From: JAUWGC01 sp963753055
GTDB lineage: Bacteria; Bacteroidota; Bacteroidia; Bacteroidales; B18-G4
NCBI GenBank assembly: GCA_963753055.1
Contig: CAVWAP010000001.1
Coordinates: 62,001-126,000, forward strand
Direction of reading: 5' to 3'
DNA: 64,000 bases
The translations under genes were made by a program, and so were the position numbers. The notes beneath the pieces are model-generated. The model was not told the origin of the DNA and ran no database searches. It saw only the letters and a list, made by a program, of their open reading frames with translations. Positions 27,781-36,683 of the stretch are shown piece after piece; within the stretch, counting starts at the first letter, position 1; every line of letters starts with the position of its first letter.

Positions 27781-28677
27781 ATGGCATTCTTGCAGCGTGA
27801 AAAATTGTTTTCGGCTAAATGGTTCAAGGCCTATAGCCTGATCCTTGTCGGTTCCTTCATTATGGCCGCAGGGTTTGTGTTATTTATCACCCCCCACAAA
27901 ATTATCCCGGGTGGTGTATATGGTATCTCAATCGTATTGCATCATACTTTCGGATTTCCTGTCGGTCTGACAGCATTGTGTTTCGATATTCCACTAACAC
28001 TATTAGGAATAAGGATGCTGGGTCCCAGGTTCGGTGTTAAGACGGTCGTTGGGTTTGTCCTGACCGCTTTCTGGGTGGATTTCCTTACATACCTATATGG
28101 TGAAGTGCCATTAATTCCAGATGATGTGCTATTATCTTCACTCTATGGAGGTGTGATGATTGGCTTTGGCCTGGGTTTGATTTTTAAGTCAAAGGCAACT
28201 TCCGGAGGTTCGGATATCATTGCCATGATCGTATCAAAATATACGAAGTTGCCACTGGGACAATTGTTGATTGTAATAGACTCAGTGATTGTCCTTATTG
28301 GTCTGGTGGCATTTAAAGATTGGCAGATCCCACTTTATTCACTCATCACTATTTATGTTACCGGTCGCGTTGTTGACCTTGTGCTGCAGGGCCTTTCATA
28401 TGACAAGACCTTGTTTATCATTTCGGACAAGCACCAGGAAATCAGGGATAAGATTATTAATGACTTGAATCGCAGTGGTACACTCTTCAATGGTAAAGGG
28501 ATGTACAAACAGGATGAAAAAACCATCATCTACACCGTGTTGAACCGCCGGGAGCTGGCCATATTGCAGGATTTTATTCATCATGTTGATCCCGATGCAT
28601 TTCTGGTAGTGATCAACGCCAATGAAATACTAGGCAAGGGATTCAGGTCCTTGAAGGAAAAGTTATCTGATATCTGA
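27781..28677 (+). CDS. YitT family membrane protein (DUF161 + DUF2179)
   Basis: A 298-residue inner-membrane protein with five hydrophobic helices in the first 205 residues, including the family motifs ITPHKIIPGGVYGISIVLHH and SKATSGGSDIIAMIVSKYT, and a soluble C-terminal DUF2179 domain (GTLFNGKGMYKQDEKTIIYT, and VDPDAFLVVINANEILG near 275). Function of the family is unsettled; transport has been proposed. Its TGA abuts the TGA of the convergent rseP gene with no base between. Confidence 0.93.
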   Translation: MAFLQREKLFSAKWFKAYSLILVGSFIMAAGFVLFITPHKIIPGGVYGISIVLHHTFGFPVGLTALCFDIPLTLLGIRMLGPRFGVKTVVGFVLTAFWVDFLTYLYGEVPLIPDDVLLSSLYGGVMIGFGLGLIFKSKATSGGSDIIAMIVSKYTKLPLGQLLIVIDSVIVLIGLVAFKDWQIPLYSLITIYVTGRVVDLVLQGLSYDKTLFIISDKHQEIRDKIINDLNRSGTLFNGKGMYKQDEKTIIYTVLNRRELAILQDFIHHVDPDAFLVVINANEILGKGFRSLKEKLSDI

Positions 28678-30006
28678 TCACCCTCGGATCAGCCGGATAA
28701 TATCATTGCCGTTGGCGAAAATTAGTAAGCCAAAGAGGATGATCATGCCTACGACCTGCGCATATTCCAGGAATTTCTCATTTGGCTTGCGACGGAAGAT
28801 CATCTCATAGAGCAAGAAAATTACATGGCCACCATCCAGTGCCGGGATTGGTAGTATATTCAGGACAGCAAGCATAATGGAAAGGAAAGCTGTCAGTCTC
28901 CAGAATTGCTGCCAGTCCCAAACATTAGGAAAGATGCTGCCAATAGTAATAAAGCCACCAACCGACTCATACGCCTTAACTTCTTTGGAAAACAGCAGCT
29001 TGAGTTGTCTCAGGTAATTGTCAATACCCTTGAATCCTTTGGATATTCCTGCCGGGATAGCTTCAAAGAAGGAATAGCTTATGTCTTTGATCTCAAAATA
29101 ATTGTGAAGGCCTTTGTGATATACTCCAATCTTTCCATCTTCTGCCACGGTAATTGGCAGGTCGAGTGTATCTTTTTGCCTGACAACAGTGAGGGTAACC
29201 TCTTTGTTTTTATATTGAGGTATTTCTTTCAGGTAATCGTTGAAATACAACATTGTATCGCCATTCATGGCAATGATCTTATCATCTTGCTTGATGCCAG
29301 CCTTATCGGCCGGTGTCGAAGCCATGATGGAATCTGCTTCATAGGGAATCCTGAATGAAATAAAGTCAGGGTTGCGTTGCTTTGCCATCTTCCCAAGGAA
29401 GCCTTCCGGCACACTTACAGTAAATGGCTGATTCTCACGGATGATATAGATGGTTTTTGCCTCATTCATAATGATAGCCAGGGGGATCTTTTGAAAATCC
29501 TCCACCTCTTCCTTGTCGATAGAAATTATCTGATCTCCATCCCTGAGTCCCAGTTCATAGCCGAGAGAGTCAACAGCAATACCATATTTATTAGCCTCAG
29601 ATGTGGGGAGATATTGCTCGCCCCAGGTATAGAGCATAAAAACATAAATTAGCATGGCTAGCAGGATGTTGACTATGACCCCGCCCAGCATAATGATGAG
29701 CCTCTGCCATGCTGGCTTAGCACGGAACTCCCAGGGTTGAATTGGTTTCCTGAGTTGTTCCTTGTCCATGGATTCATCGATCATCCCGGATATTTTTACA
29801 TATCCACCCAGGGGAAGCCAGCCTAAACCGTAAGTAGTGCCTTTATAAGTATATTTAAAGATAGAAAACCATGGATTGAAGAACAGGTAGAATTTTTCTA
29901 CCCTGGTTTTAAATATTTTGGCCGCAATAAAATGGCCCATTTCATGAAAAATGACCAGAATAGAAAGGCTTAATAATAGTTGCGCTATTTGAGTAATTAC
30001 GTTCAT
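28678..30006 (-). CDS. rseP: RIP metalloprotease RseP (site-2 protease)
   Basis: A 442-residue intramembrane zinc protease. The zinc motif is LVIFHEMGHFIAAK (HExxH) in the first transmembrane helix near residue 22; two PDZ regions follow (about 125-205 and 210-295), and the third zinc ligand is in the late motif NILPIPALDGGHV near 385, within the C-terminal helices. RseP-type proteases cut anti-sigma factors and signal-peptide remnants in the inner membrane. The gene starts 2 bp after dxr ends, the common dxr-rseP arrangement in bacteria. Confidence 0.96.
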   Translation of the reverse strand: MNVITQIAQLLLSLSILVIFHEMGHFIAAKIFKTRVEKFYLFFNPWFSIFKYTYKGTTYGLGWLPLGGYVKISGMIDESMDKEQLRKPIQPWEFRAKPAWQRLIIMLGGVIVNILLAMLIYVFMLYTWGEQYLPTSEANKYGIAVDSLGYELGLRDGDQIISIDKEEVEDFQKIPLAIIMNEAKTIYIIRENQPFTVSVPEGFLGKMAKQRNPDFISFRIPYEADSIMASTPADKAGIKQDDKIIAMNGDTMLYFNDYLKEIPQYKNKEVTLTVVRQKDTLDLPITVAEDGKIGVYHKGLHNYFEIKDISYSFFEAIPAGISKGFKGIDNYLRQLKLLFSKEVKAYESVGGFITIGSIFPNVWDWQQFWRLTAFLSIMLAVLNILPIPALDGGHVIFLLYEMIFRRKPNEKFLEYAQVVGMIILFGLLIFANGNDIIRLIRG

Positions 30007-30008
30007 GC

Positions 30009-31172
30009 TTATTTACTGATAAATTTTATTGCCATATTCCTTGCTTCTGCATCCGTTCGTACGAAATCTTCCAAAGATGGTTGTGGGATGAACGGGATTT
30101 CATGTATGCATTTCTCGATTATTTCTGACATTTCCAGAAACCCGATCCTTTCGTTTAGAAAGCCATCAACTGCTATTTCATTGGCAGCGTTTAGAGCAGA
30201 GGGTATATTTCCTCCTCTTTCAAGTGCTTCGTAAGCGAGTGCAAGATTACGAAAATTTTTCAAATCAGGGATTTGGAAACTAAGATTCGGGTAATCCTGA
30301 AACTTAAAACGAGGTAATGCAGATTTTATTCTGTTGGGATAAAACAGGGCGTAAGTAATTGGTCCATGCATGTTTGGCAGGTTCATCTGTGCTTTCATCG
30401 ACCCATCCTCAAACTGAACAAAAGAATGAATGATGGATTGGGGATGAATGATGACATCAATCTGATCTGCGCCCAAACCAAAAAGCCATTTGGCTTCAAT
30501 CACTTCGAATCCCTTGTTCATGAGTGTGGCTGAATCAATAGTGATCTTATCACCCATATCCCAGTTAGGGTGTTTCAGGGCTTCTTCCTTTGTCACTTTG
30601 GAAAGTTCGCCATGGTCCATTCCCAGGAAAGGTCCACCGGAAGCTGTGAGATATATCTTTTCAATGGTATTATTGTACTCACCGGCAAGACATTGAAAGA
30701 TTGCAGAGTGTTCTGAGTCGACAGGAAGGATGGTGGCATTGTTTTCCCTTGCCAGTTTATTGATCAATTCACCTCCGATCACCATAGATTCCTTGTTTGC
30801 CAGGGCTATCACCTTGCCTTTTTTCGCAGCACGTACTGTCGGCTTGAATCCTGAATAACCCACCAGGGCATTCATGATGATGTCAACCGAATCCATTTCA
30901 ACAACCTGCTCCAAGGCTGATGCACCGGCATATACTTTTATTTCGTGTTGTGAAAGGACCTTGTTGACCTCCTGGTAGTAAGCATCTTCTCCTATGACAA
31001 CCACATTGGGTTTATATTTAATCGCTTGCCTGATCAGCAGGTCTTTGTTCTGTCTTGCGGTTAGAACTTCTACATTGAAATACCCAGGATGATCATCAAG
31101 GATTTCTAAGGTTTGCTGACCGATAGAGCCAGTCGAGCCGAGAATAGCGATATTTCTTTTTTGGGGATTCAT
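30009..31172 (-). CDS. dxr: 1-deoxy-D-xylulose 5-phosphate reductoisomerase (MEP pathway)
   Basis: A 387-residue enzyme that makes 2-C-methyl-D-erythritol 4-phosphate. Seen: the NADPH-binding motif NIAILGSTGSIGQQTLEIL at the N-terminus, NKESMVIGGELI near 127, the metal/substrate residues in LPVDSEHSAIFQCL near 147, SGGPF near 180, and HPNWDMGDKITIDSATLMNK near 205, all intact. It stands in the order M23 peptidase - dxr - rseP. It is complete and shows no sign of decay, although a mevalonate operon lies at 1.3-5.6 kb. Confidence 0.98.
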   Translation of the reverse strand: MNPQKRNIAILGSTGSIGQQTLEILDDHPGYFNVEVLTARQNKDLLIRQAIKYKPNVVVIGEDAYYQEVNKVLSQHEIKVYAGASALEQVVEMDSVDIIMNALVGYSGFKPTVRAAKKGKVIALANKESMVIGGELINKLARENNATILPVDSEHSAIFQCLAGEYNNTIEKIYLTASGGPFLGMDHGELSKVTKEEALKHPNWDMGDKITIDSATLMNKGFEVIEAKWLFGLGADQIDVIIHPQSIIHSFVQFEDGSMKAQMNLPNMHGPITYALFYPNRIKSALPRFKFQDYPNLSFQIPDLKNFRNLALAYEALERGGNIPSALNAANEIAVDGFLNERIGFLEMSEIIEKCIHEIPFIPQPSLEDFVRTDAEARNMAIKFISK

Positions 31173-31179
31173 TATTATG

Positions 31180-32061
31180 TTAGAAGCTTACGTATTCCTC
31201 GGGATTAACAGGGGTTCCATTATACCAGAGCTCGAAATGAAGGTGAGGGCCTGTAGTAAGTTCTCCCGAGTCGCCTATGATTGCAATTGGTTCACCCGCA
31301 TTTACATAGGCGCCCTGTTTCTTAAGAAGTGTTGCATTGTGTTTATAAACTGAGATGAAATTACCCTGATGCTGAATGCCTATCACATAGCCAGTTTCAA
31401 GAGTCCAAGCAGAAAATATTACCGTTCCTTCAAGCACTGCTTTTATGGTTTCATTGCTTTCAGCTACAATGTCTATTCCATAATGGCCTTCCTCCAAATT
31501 GAAATGATTGGTAATGATACCGGATACTGGGGAAAAGAAAGTAATCCCTGACGTGGAAGGCTGGGAAAAGTTTAAATCAGGCTCGTTATTATCATATATG
31601 TTGTATTTCGATTGTCTGTCGTATTCTGCCCTGAGGATTGAATCCTCCCTGGACCTTTCAAGCGAATTTATATCATAGGTGAAATCAGAATCACTTTCCT
31701 TGGGAAGTTCACTGACAATATCTTTCCCTTCGATGATGTTCCTGATATTGATCAGGTAAAGGTTCTTCATTTTCAGGTCCTGCTCCAGAGAGTCAGCTTT
31801 GCGTTCAAGGAAGTAGACCTGGGCAGGAATTTCAGGATCCATATATCCCGGTATGTATTCTCTGAGTTGTGTGAAAGCAATGATGAAAATGGTAAGAACG
31901 ACAAGGATAATGGCTGTAGATGCAAGGGAAACGAAGACATTTAAACGTGAAAGTCTGAAGGAAAGCTTTTCTTCGTAAGTGTCCTGATTCATCACTACCA
32001 GACGATACTTAGTCCGTAAGCGCGCGATCCATTTTTTCTTCTTTTGTATTTCTTCAGCCAT
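31180..32061 (-). CDS. M23 family metallopeptidase, membrane-anchored
   Basis: A 293-residue protein with a short basic cytosolic N-terminus, one transmembrane helix (about residues 36-58), a coiled-coil segment (VYFLERKADSLEQDL), and a C-terminal LytM/M23 domain. Zinc ligands are visible: His and Asp in GHYGIDIVA near 197 and HLHFELW near 272. Such proteins cut peptidoglycan cross-bridges or regulate amidases in the periplasm. A complete ligand set suggests an active enzyme. Seven bases separate it from dxr. Confidence 0.92.
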   Translation of the reverse strand: MAEEIQKKKKWIARLRTKYRLVVMNQDTYEEKLSFRLSRLNVFVSLASTAIILVVLTIFIIAFTQLREYIPGYMDPEIPAQVYFLERKADSLEQDLKMKNLYLINIRNIIEGKDIVSELPKESDSDFTYDINSLERSREDSILRAEYDRQSKYNIYDNNEPDLNFSQPSTSGITFFSPVSGIITNHFNLEEGHYGIDIVAESNETIKAVLEGTVIFSAWTLETGYVIGIQHQGNFISVYKHNATLLKKQGAYVNAGEPIAIIGDSGELTTGPHLHFELWYNGTPVNPEEYVSF

Positions 32062-32157
32062 TTTCCATTATTAAAATCTTTGCAAATATCGTAAATTTTT
32101 CAGCTTGTGCCTTGATTTAACATATACTTGGATTATGTTATTCCACTGACATTTGAT

Positions 32158-32165
32158 TATCTTTG
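32158..32165 (+). promoter_or_regulatory. Putative -7 box (TATCTTTG) for sprE/porW
   Basis: An exact TAnnTTTG match on the plus strand, 70 bp upstream of the TTG start at 32236; it implies a leader of about 60 nt. Confidence 0.5.
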
Positions 32166-32235
32166 CAATGAGAATTAGGGAGATAAAATATTTTTATCGA
32201 TTCGGAGTTATTACAAAGCACGAAACATCGGATAA

Positions 32236-34869
32236 TTGGTTCGGTTATTGTCATATCGCAGATTTGGATTAATATTGCTTGTACTGGCCCTTTTTATATT
32301 CATCGCCTGTTCAACCAAGAAGAACACCTTTTCCAGGAGGGCATTTCATAATATGACTGCCCACTACAATGTTTATTGGAATGGTAAGGAGGCTATGCTG
32401 GAGGCTGAGAAGGAACTGGAAAAGATGGTTGATGACAACTTTAATGTCACCCTTCCTGTTTACAATTTTGGTACCCAAGCGGAAGCAACCACCCTAAACC
32501 CTCTTTTAGACAGGGCAATTGAAAAGGGCTCCAAGACCATTCTCAGACATTCCATGGAGTTTGGAGGCAAGGAGTATGTGAAGTGGATTGATGATGCCTA
32601 CCTGATGTTGGGAAAAGCTTATTTCTATAAGCAGGATTATTATAGTGCCCGCCGCTCATTTAACTTCGTAATGCGTGAATACGAGTACAACCCAATCAAA
32701 TATGATGCGATGCTGTGGTTGGCTCAGACCTATGATCAGCTTGAAGAATATGAGAAGTCTGAAGCTTTGCTGAATCTCATTGAGAAGGAATTCCAGGAGG
32801 GCCTGGTCCCCCGGAAAGCTGCTAATAAGTTTCCGCTTGTATATGCCAATCACCATATCCTGCAGGGAACACCTTATTATGCAATTGATTATTTATATGA
32901 CGGGATTGATGTAACAGGTAAGAAACAATTAAAAACCCGTATGAAGTTTATCCTCGCCCAGATCTATCAGGCTGATGAGGAATACTTACAGGCTTCAGAC
33001 CTGTATTCTGAGGTGATCAAGCGCAATCCTCCATACAAGATGGCCTTCAACGCCAAGATCAATCTTGCCCGGTCATACGTGGATGGCACCGGTAATCTTG
33101 AAGAGATACAAAGGATCCTGGCCAGGATGCTCAAGGATGAAAAGAATGAAGAATTCAAGGATCAGATATACTATGCACTTGCTGAGGTTGCATTCGAAGA
33201 GGATAATGATACACTGGGCATCCACTACCTGAAGATGTCGGTCAGGACAAGTGTGGCGAATAATTATCAAAAGGCAACTTCATCACTACAGCTGGCAGAC
33301 CTGTATTTTGAGATCCCGGAGTATGAAGGTGCCCAGGCTTATTATGATACGGCTGTGCAATTCCTCCCGAAGGACTACCCAAATTTCATGGAAATACAGG
33401 TGAAGGCTGAGAAGCTTTCCGACCTTGTAGAAAATCTGCAGACAATCCAGCGTGAAGACAGCCTTCAGCGTTTGGCTATGATGAGTGAAGATGAGCGGAA
33501 TGCGGTCATTGATAAGATCATTGACGATGTAATTGAAAAAGAACGACTCCGTGCAGAGATGGAAGCCCTGGCACAGGCACAGGCCGAAATGGGCGTTACA
33601 GGAGGAGGCTCTTCCTTTGGTGGTGGTGATGGAAATTGGTATTTCTACAATGCACAAACTAAAAGCTCAGGCTTTTCAGAGTTCCGGCAAAAGTGGGGAC
33701 AAAGAAAGCTGGAAGATCTATGGAGGTTACGTGATAAGCAGACAGCATCCTTTGGAGAGGAATATATAACTGAAGTATCTATTGATTCACTGGTAAGTGA
33801 CAGTACTCTGCTGATGATCAAAGATCCTCATAGCAGGCAATATTATCTACAGGATATACCTTTCACCCAGGAACAACTGGCAGAATCAGATGTCATGATT
33901 ATTAATGCTTTTTATAACCTTGGATTGATTTACAAGGAAGGGTTGGACGATATCCCGAAGTCTATCGAAACATATGAAGAATTGTTAAACAGGTATCCGG
34001 AAAATGAGCACCAGCTACAAGCATATTATCAGCTCTACAGGATGTTCTTGGAGCTGGGAGATGAGGAGAAGACTAATTATTATAAAATGCTGATCATCAA
34101 CAGGTACCCTGATAGTGACTATGCAAAGATCATTGAGGACCCCGACTACTACCTTCAACTGCAGGAGCAGCAAAATTTATTGGCAAACCTTTACTCAGAC
34201 ACTTATGAAGCCTACCTTGATGGAAGATATTTTACTGTCATAGATAACTGCAACCTGGCCCTGGCCCAATACAATGACTCTACCAGCCTGATACCGAAGT
34301 TTGAATATCTGAAAGCTGTCTCAATTGGGAAAGTGGATGTAGTTGATTCGCTGGTTGTAGCCTTAAAATATATTGTAGCTACTTATCCAGGTACTGAGGT
34401 AGAGCCCATGGCTCAGGATATCCTTGATTACATAACCAAGGAACGGCCGGAGTTTGCTGATGATGCCCAGGCGGAAGCAGCTGACTCAGTCATTGTATTC
34501 CCGTTCACTTACACGCCGGATATAACACATATTTATGTGATGATCGTTAAGAAGGAAGCAATGAAATTAAATCCTACCAAGGTCAAGGTGTCGGACTTTA
34601 ATCAAAAATATTACCGTATCAAAGAACTTACCATTAACAGTCTTTTATTTGATAAGAATCATTACCTGATCTCCATTGGTAACTTTGCAGATGCCGAAGA
34701 AGCAATGGGTTATTATAATACCATTAAAGACAATAATTACGTATTTTCGGATATATCAATTACCAATGTGCAGCAGTTTATCATTTCAACAGACAATTAC
34801 CCCATCCTTTTCAAGGACAAGGAGAGTGAATTATATGGTTTGTTTTTCGAAAAAGAGTACCTGGATTAA
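32236..34869 (+). CDS. sprE: Type IX secretion lipoprotein SprE/PorW (TPR protein)
   Basis: An 877-residue lipoprotein: short basic N-terminus, signal helix, lipobox FIFIAC (Cys25), then the SprE/PorW landmark NMTAHYNVYWNGKEAMLEA near residue 40 followed by an array of TPR-like helices (for example DDAYLMLGKAYFYKQDYYSA near 120 and AFYNLGLIYKEGLDDIPKSI near 560). A C-terminal SPOR-like segment near 790-860 is possible. SprE/PorW connects T9SS trans-envelope parts. No ATG is in frame before the signal peptide, so TTG at 32236 is taken as start. Confidence 0.9.
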   Translation: MVRLLSYRRFGLILLVLALFIFIACSTKKNTFSRRAFHNMTAHYNVYWNGKEAMLEAEKELEKMVDDNFNVTLPVYNFGTQAEATTLNPLLDRAIEKGSKTILRHSMEFGGKEYVKWIDDAYLMLGKAYFYKQDYYSARRSFNFVMREYEYNPIKYDAMLWLAQTYDQLEEYEKSEALLNLIEKEFQEGLVPRKAANKFPLVYANHHILQGTPYYAIDYLYDGIDVTGKKQLKTRMKFILAQIYQADEEYLQASDLYSEVIKRNPPYKMAFNAKINLARSYVDGTGNLEEIQRILARMLKDEKNEEFKDQIYYALAEVAFEEDNDTLGIHYLKMSVRTSVANNYQKATSSLQLADLYFEIPEYEGAQAYYDTAVQFLPKDYPNFMEIQVKAEKLSDLVENLQTIQREDSLQRLAMMSEDERNAVIDKIIDDVIEKERLRAEMEALAQAQAEMGVTGGGSSFGGGDGNWYFYNAQTKSSGFSEFRQKWGQRKLEDLWRLRDKQTASFGEEYITEVSIDSLVSDSTLLMIKDPHSRQYYLQDIPFTQEQLAESDVMIINAFYNLGLIYKEGLDDIPKSIETYEELLNRYPENEHQLQAYYQLYRMFLELGDEEKTNYYKMLIINRYPDSDYAKIIEDPDYYLQLQEQQNLLANLYSDTYEAYLDGRYFTVIDNCNLALAQYNDSTSLIPKFEYLKAVSIGKVDVVDSLVVALKYIVATYPGTEVEPMAQDILDYITKERPEFADDAQAEAADSVIVFPFTYTPDITHIYVMIVKKEAMKLNPTKVKVSDFNQKYYRIKELTINSLLFDKNHYLISIGNFADAEEAMGYYNTIKDNNYVFSDISITNVQQFIISTDNYPILFKDKESELYGLFFEKEYLD

Positions 34870-34948
34870 GACTATTTGAACTTTTGGTTCGTTATTAGAT
34901 AACTTTCACCAATTTGGATCGTAAAAACTAAACACAAAATATAGAATC

Positions 34949-35386
34949 ATGGTTAAGAACAGTATTCCGGAAACGCAATCAATCAACCAATTAGGTGCAG
35001 GCACAGTCATTAATGGTGATGTCAAGTCTAATGGTGATATCAGGATTGATGGGACTATTAAAGGTTCCATCGAATCAAAAGGAAAAATCGTTGTAGGTTC
35101 CTCGGGTCATGTTGAAGGAGATGTAACCTGTCAGAACGCGGTTATCTCTGGTGTGGTAAAGGTGAAGATCCAGGTTTCTGAACTGCTTGAGCTGAAGGCA
35201 TCAGCCAAGTTTTCAGGAGAGATTAGTACCAACAAGCTGGCTATTGAGCCTGGTGCAAAATTCTCTGGCAACTGCAACATGGCAGAATCAGTGCCTAACA
35301 AAGAATTTAAACCAGCAGATAAGGATGCCATATCACCAACACCAAGAGAAACACCATCACCAATCCCCAAAGAAAAATCCGCTTAA
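34949..35386 (+). CDS. Bactofilin (polymer-forming cytoskeletal protein)
   Basis: A 145-residue bactofilin: the central right-handed beta-helix is visible in repeats such as INGDVKSNGDIRIDGTIKG and KIVVGSSGHVEGDVTCQNAV between residues 20 and 110, flanked by a short N-terminus and a Pro-rich, disordered tail (SPTPRETPSPIPKEK). Bactofilins self-assemble into non-nucleotide filaments that place envelope proteins. Its last 62 bp overlap, in another frame, the probable start of the AtpZ-like gene. Confidence 0.95.
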   Translation: MVKNSIPETQSINQLGAGTVINGDVKSNGDIRIDGTIKGSIESKGKIVVGSSGHVEGDVTCQNAVISGVVKVKIQVSELLELKASAKFSGEISTNKLAIEPGAKFSGNCNMAESVPNKEFKPADKDAISPTPRETPSPIPKEKSA

Positions 35387-35573
35387 AAGCTATGCCCGCT
35401 ATTCGGCCATAGCTTTTCAGATGCTATTCATTATTTTGGCGGGGGTCTTTGGTGGAATCAAGCTTGATGAATACCTTGAATTGAAATTTCCTGTATTCAC
35501 ATTGGTATTTACTGTATTAGCTGTTGTCCTTGCAATATATTACACCATCAAAGATGCATCAAGAAAAAAGTAA
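35325..35573 (+). CDS. AtpZ/AtpI family small membrane protein
   Basis: An 82-residue protein with two transmembrane helices (SAIAFQMLFIILAGVFGGIK and FPVFTLVFTVLAVVLAIYY) separated by LDEYLELK, matching AtpZ/AtpI-type proteins that usually sit before F-ATPase genes and assist assembly or magnesium supply. The ATG at 35325 lies inside the bactofilin gene; the frame is open still further upstream, but the residues before KNPLKSYARYS look non-conserved, so the true start may be later at a non-ATG codon. Confidence 0.75.
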   Translation: MPYHQHQEKHHHQSPKKNPLKSYARYSAIAFQMLFIILAGVFGGIKLDEYLELKFPVFTLVFTVLAVVLAIYYTIKDASRKK

Positions 35574-35577
35574 AGAT

Positions 35578-35973
35578 ATGAATCAACAATTCCACGTATT
35601 CGTAATCCGGCTTTTTATATTTACTTTGATCGTATCCCTGCTTGGATTTGTTGTATTTTACTTTCTTCCTGCAAATTTCTATACACCTGCCTTTCCCTTT
35701 TTATTGGTTTTCTTTGCAGCAGTGACCCTGATTGTTCACAAGCTAATCTTAAAAGGGCTCGAAAAGAGACAAAGCAAATTTGTTAATTATTTCATGCTGA
35801 CCACTTTTATTAAGATGTTTTTCTTCTTATTTGTGATGGTCATTTATGCTTTGATCAACCGTGAAGATGCTATCCGTTTTATTGTGATCTACTTCATTCT
35901 GTACCTGTTCTATACAGTTTTCGATGTAGTTTCCATCTTTCAGACCATTAAAAAATCTGAAACAAAGGGATAA
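35578..35973 (+). CDS. Conserved four-helix membrane protein
   Basis: A 131-residue inner-membrane protein from the ATG at 35578 (MNQQFHVFVIRLFIF), with four hydrophobic helices at about 8-28, 35-55, 70-92 and 98-120. It starts 4 bp after the AtpZ-like gene. In related genomes a protein of this kind commonly stands between AtpZ and atpB, so it may be the AtpI-like companion of the F-ATPase a subunit; this rests on position and topology only. Here atpB does not follow. Confidence 0.7.
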   Translation: MNQQFHVFVIRLFIFTLIVSLLGFVVFYFLPANFYTPAFPFLLVFFAAVTLIVHKLILKGLEKRQSKFVNYFMLTTFIKMFFFLFVMVIYALINREDAIRFIVIYFILYLFYTVFDVVSIFQTIKKSETKG

Positions 35974-35986
35974 TTCCCTCATTTTT
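35966..35986 (+). terminator. Possible weak terminator after the bactofilin-AtpZ unit
   Basis: AGGGA (35966-35970) pairs with TCCCT (35975-35979) around a TAAT loop that contains the stop codon, followed by CA and six T. Short stem, so tentative. Confidence 0.35.
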
Positions 35987-36050
35987 TGTTCATTGCCTGA
36001 ATTAGTTGTAATTTGGCACCGTTATTAAAAAACACTCAATACATTTAATT

Positions 36051-36680
36051 ATGTTTTATAAAGTTGATGGTGAAAATGGAATGCTTGATTATGAAAAGAT
36101 AGAGCGTTTCGACCCTGAGAAAATTAAACAACTTGCAAATCATTACCAGGAGATATTAAAGCTTGTCGGGGAGGACCATACAAGGGAGGGTTTAGAAAAG
36201 ACCCCTGAGAGGGTTGCCAGGTCGATACAGTTTCTTACCCATGGTTATGATGTTGACCCGGTTGAGATAATTAATTCTGCAAAGTTCAAGGAAGATTACA
36301 GGGAGATGGTCATTGTTAAGGATATTGAGATCTTCTCACTTTGCGAACATCATATGATCCCTTTTATCGGCAAGGCACATGTCGCTTATATTCCTGATGG
36401 TTATATTACCGGCTTGAGCAAGATCGCACGTGTTGTTGAAGCTTATGCACGTCGATTGCAGGTTCAGGAAAGGTTAACTACTCAGATAAAAGAAGCAATT
36501 CAGAGCACCCTGAAGCCACTTGGTGTTGCTGTTGTCATCGAGGCAAAACACCTTTGTATGGTAATGCGGGGGGTTCAAAAGCAAAATTCTGTTACTACCA
36601 CATCTGATTTTACAGGGGCATTCAAGCGCGAAGAGACCAGGGCGGAATTTATACACCTGATCGGGTCGAAGCTGCATTAA
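36051..36680 (+). CDS. folE: GTP cyclohydrolase I
   Basis: A 209-residue enzyme converting GTP to 7,8-dihydroneopterin triphosphate, first step of tetrahydrofolate and pteridine synthesis. Family motifs are present: TPERVARSIQFLTHGY near residue 52, the zinc/active-site segment EIFSLCEHHMIPFIGKAHVA near 100 (Cys, His, His), GLSKIARVVEAYARRLQVQE near 120 and the second zinc Cys in AKHLCMVMRGVQ near 170. Length is normal. It is monocistronic, flanked by a weak terminator and a repeat-bearing gap. Confidence 0.98.
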   Translation: MFYKVDGENGMLDYEKIERFDPEKIKQLANHYQEILKLVGEDHTREGLEKTPERVARSIQFLTHGYDVDPVEIINSAKFKEDYREMVIVKDIEIFSLCEHHMIPFIGKAHVAYIPDGYITGLSKIARVVEAYARRLQVQERLTTQIKEAIQSTLKPLGVAVVIEAKHLCMVMRGVQKQNSVTTTSDFTGAFKREETRAEFIHLIGSKLH

Positions 36681-36683
36681 ATT

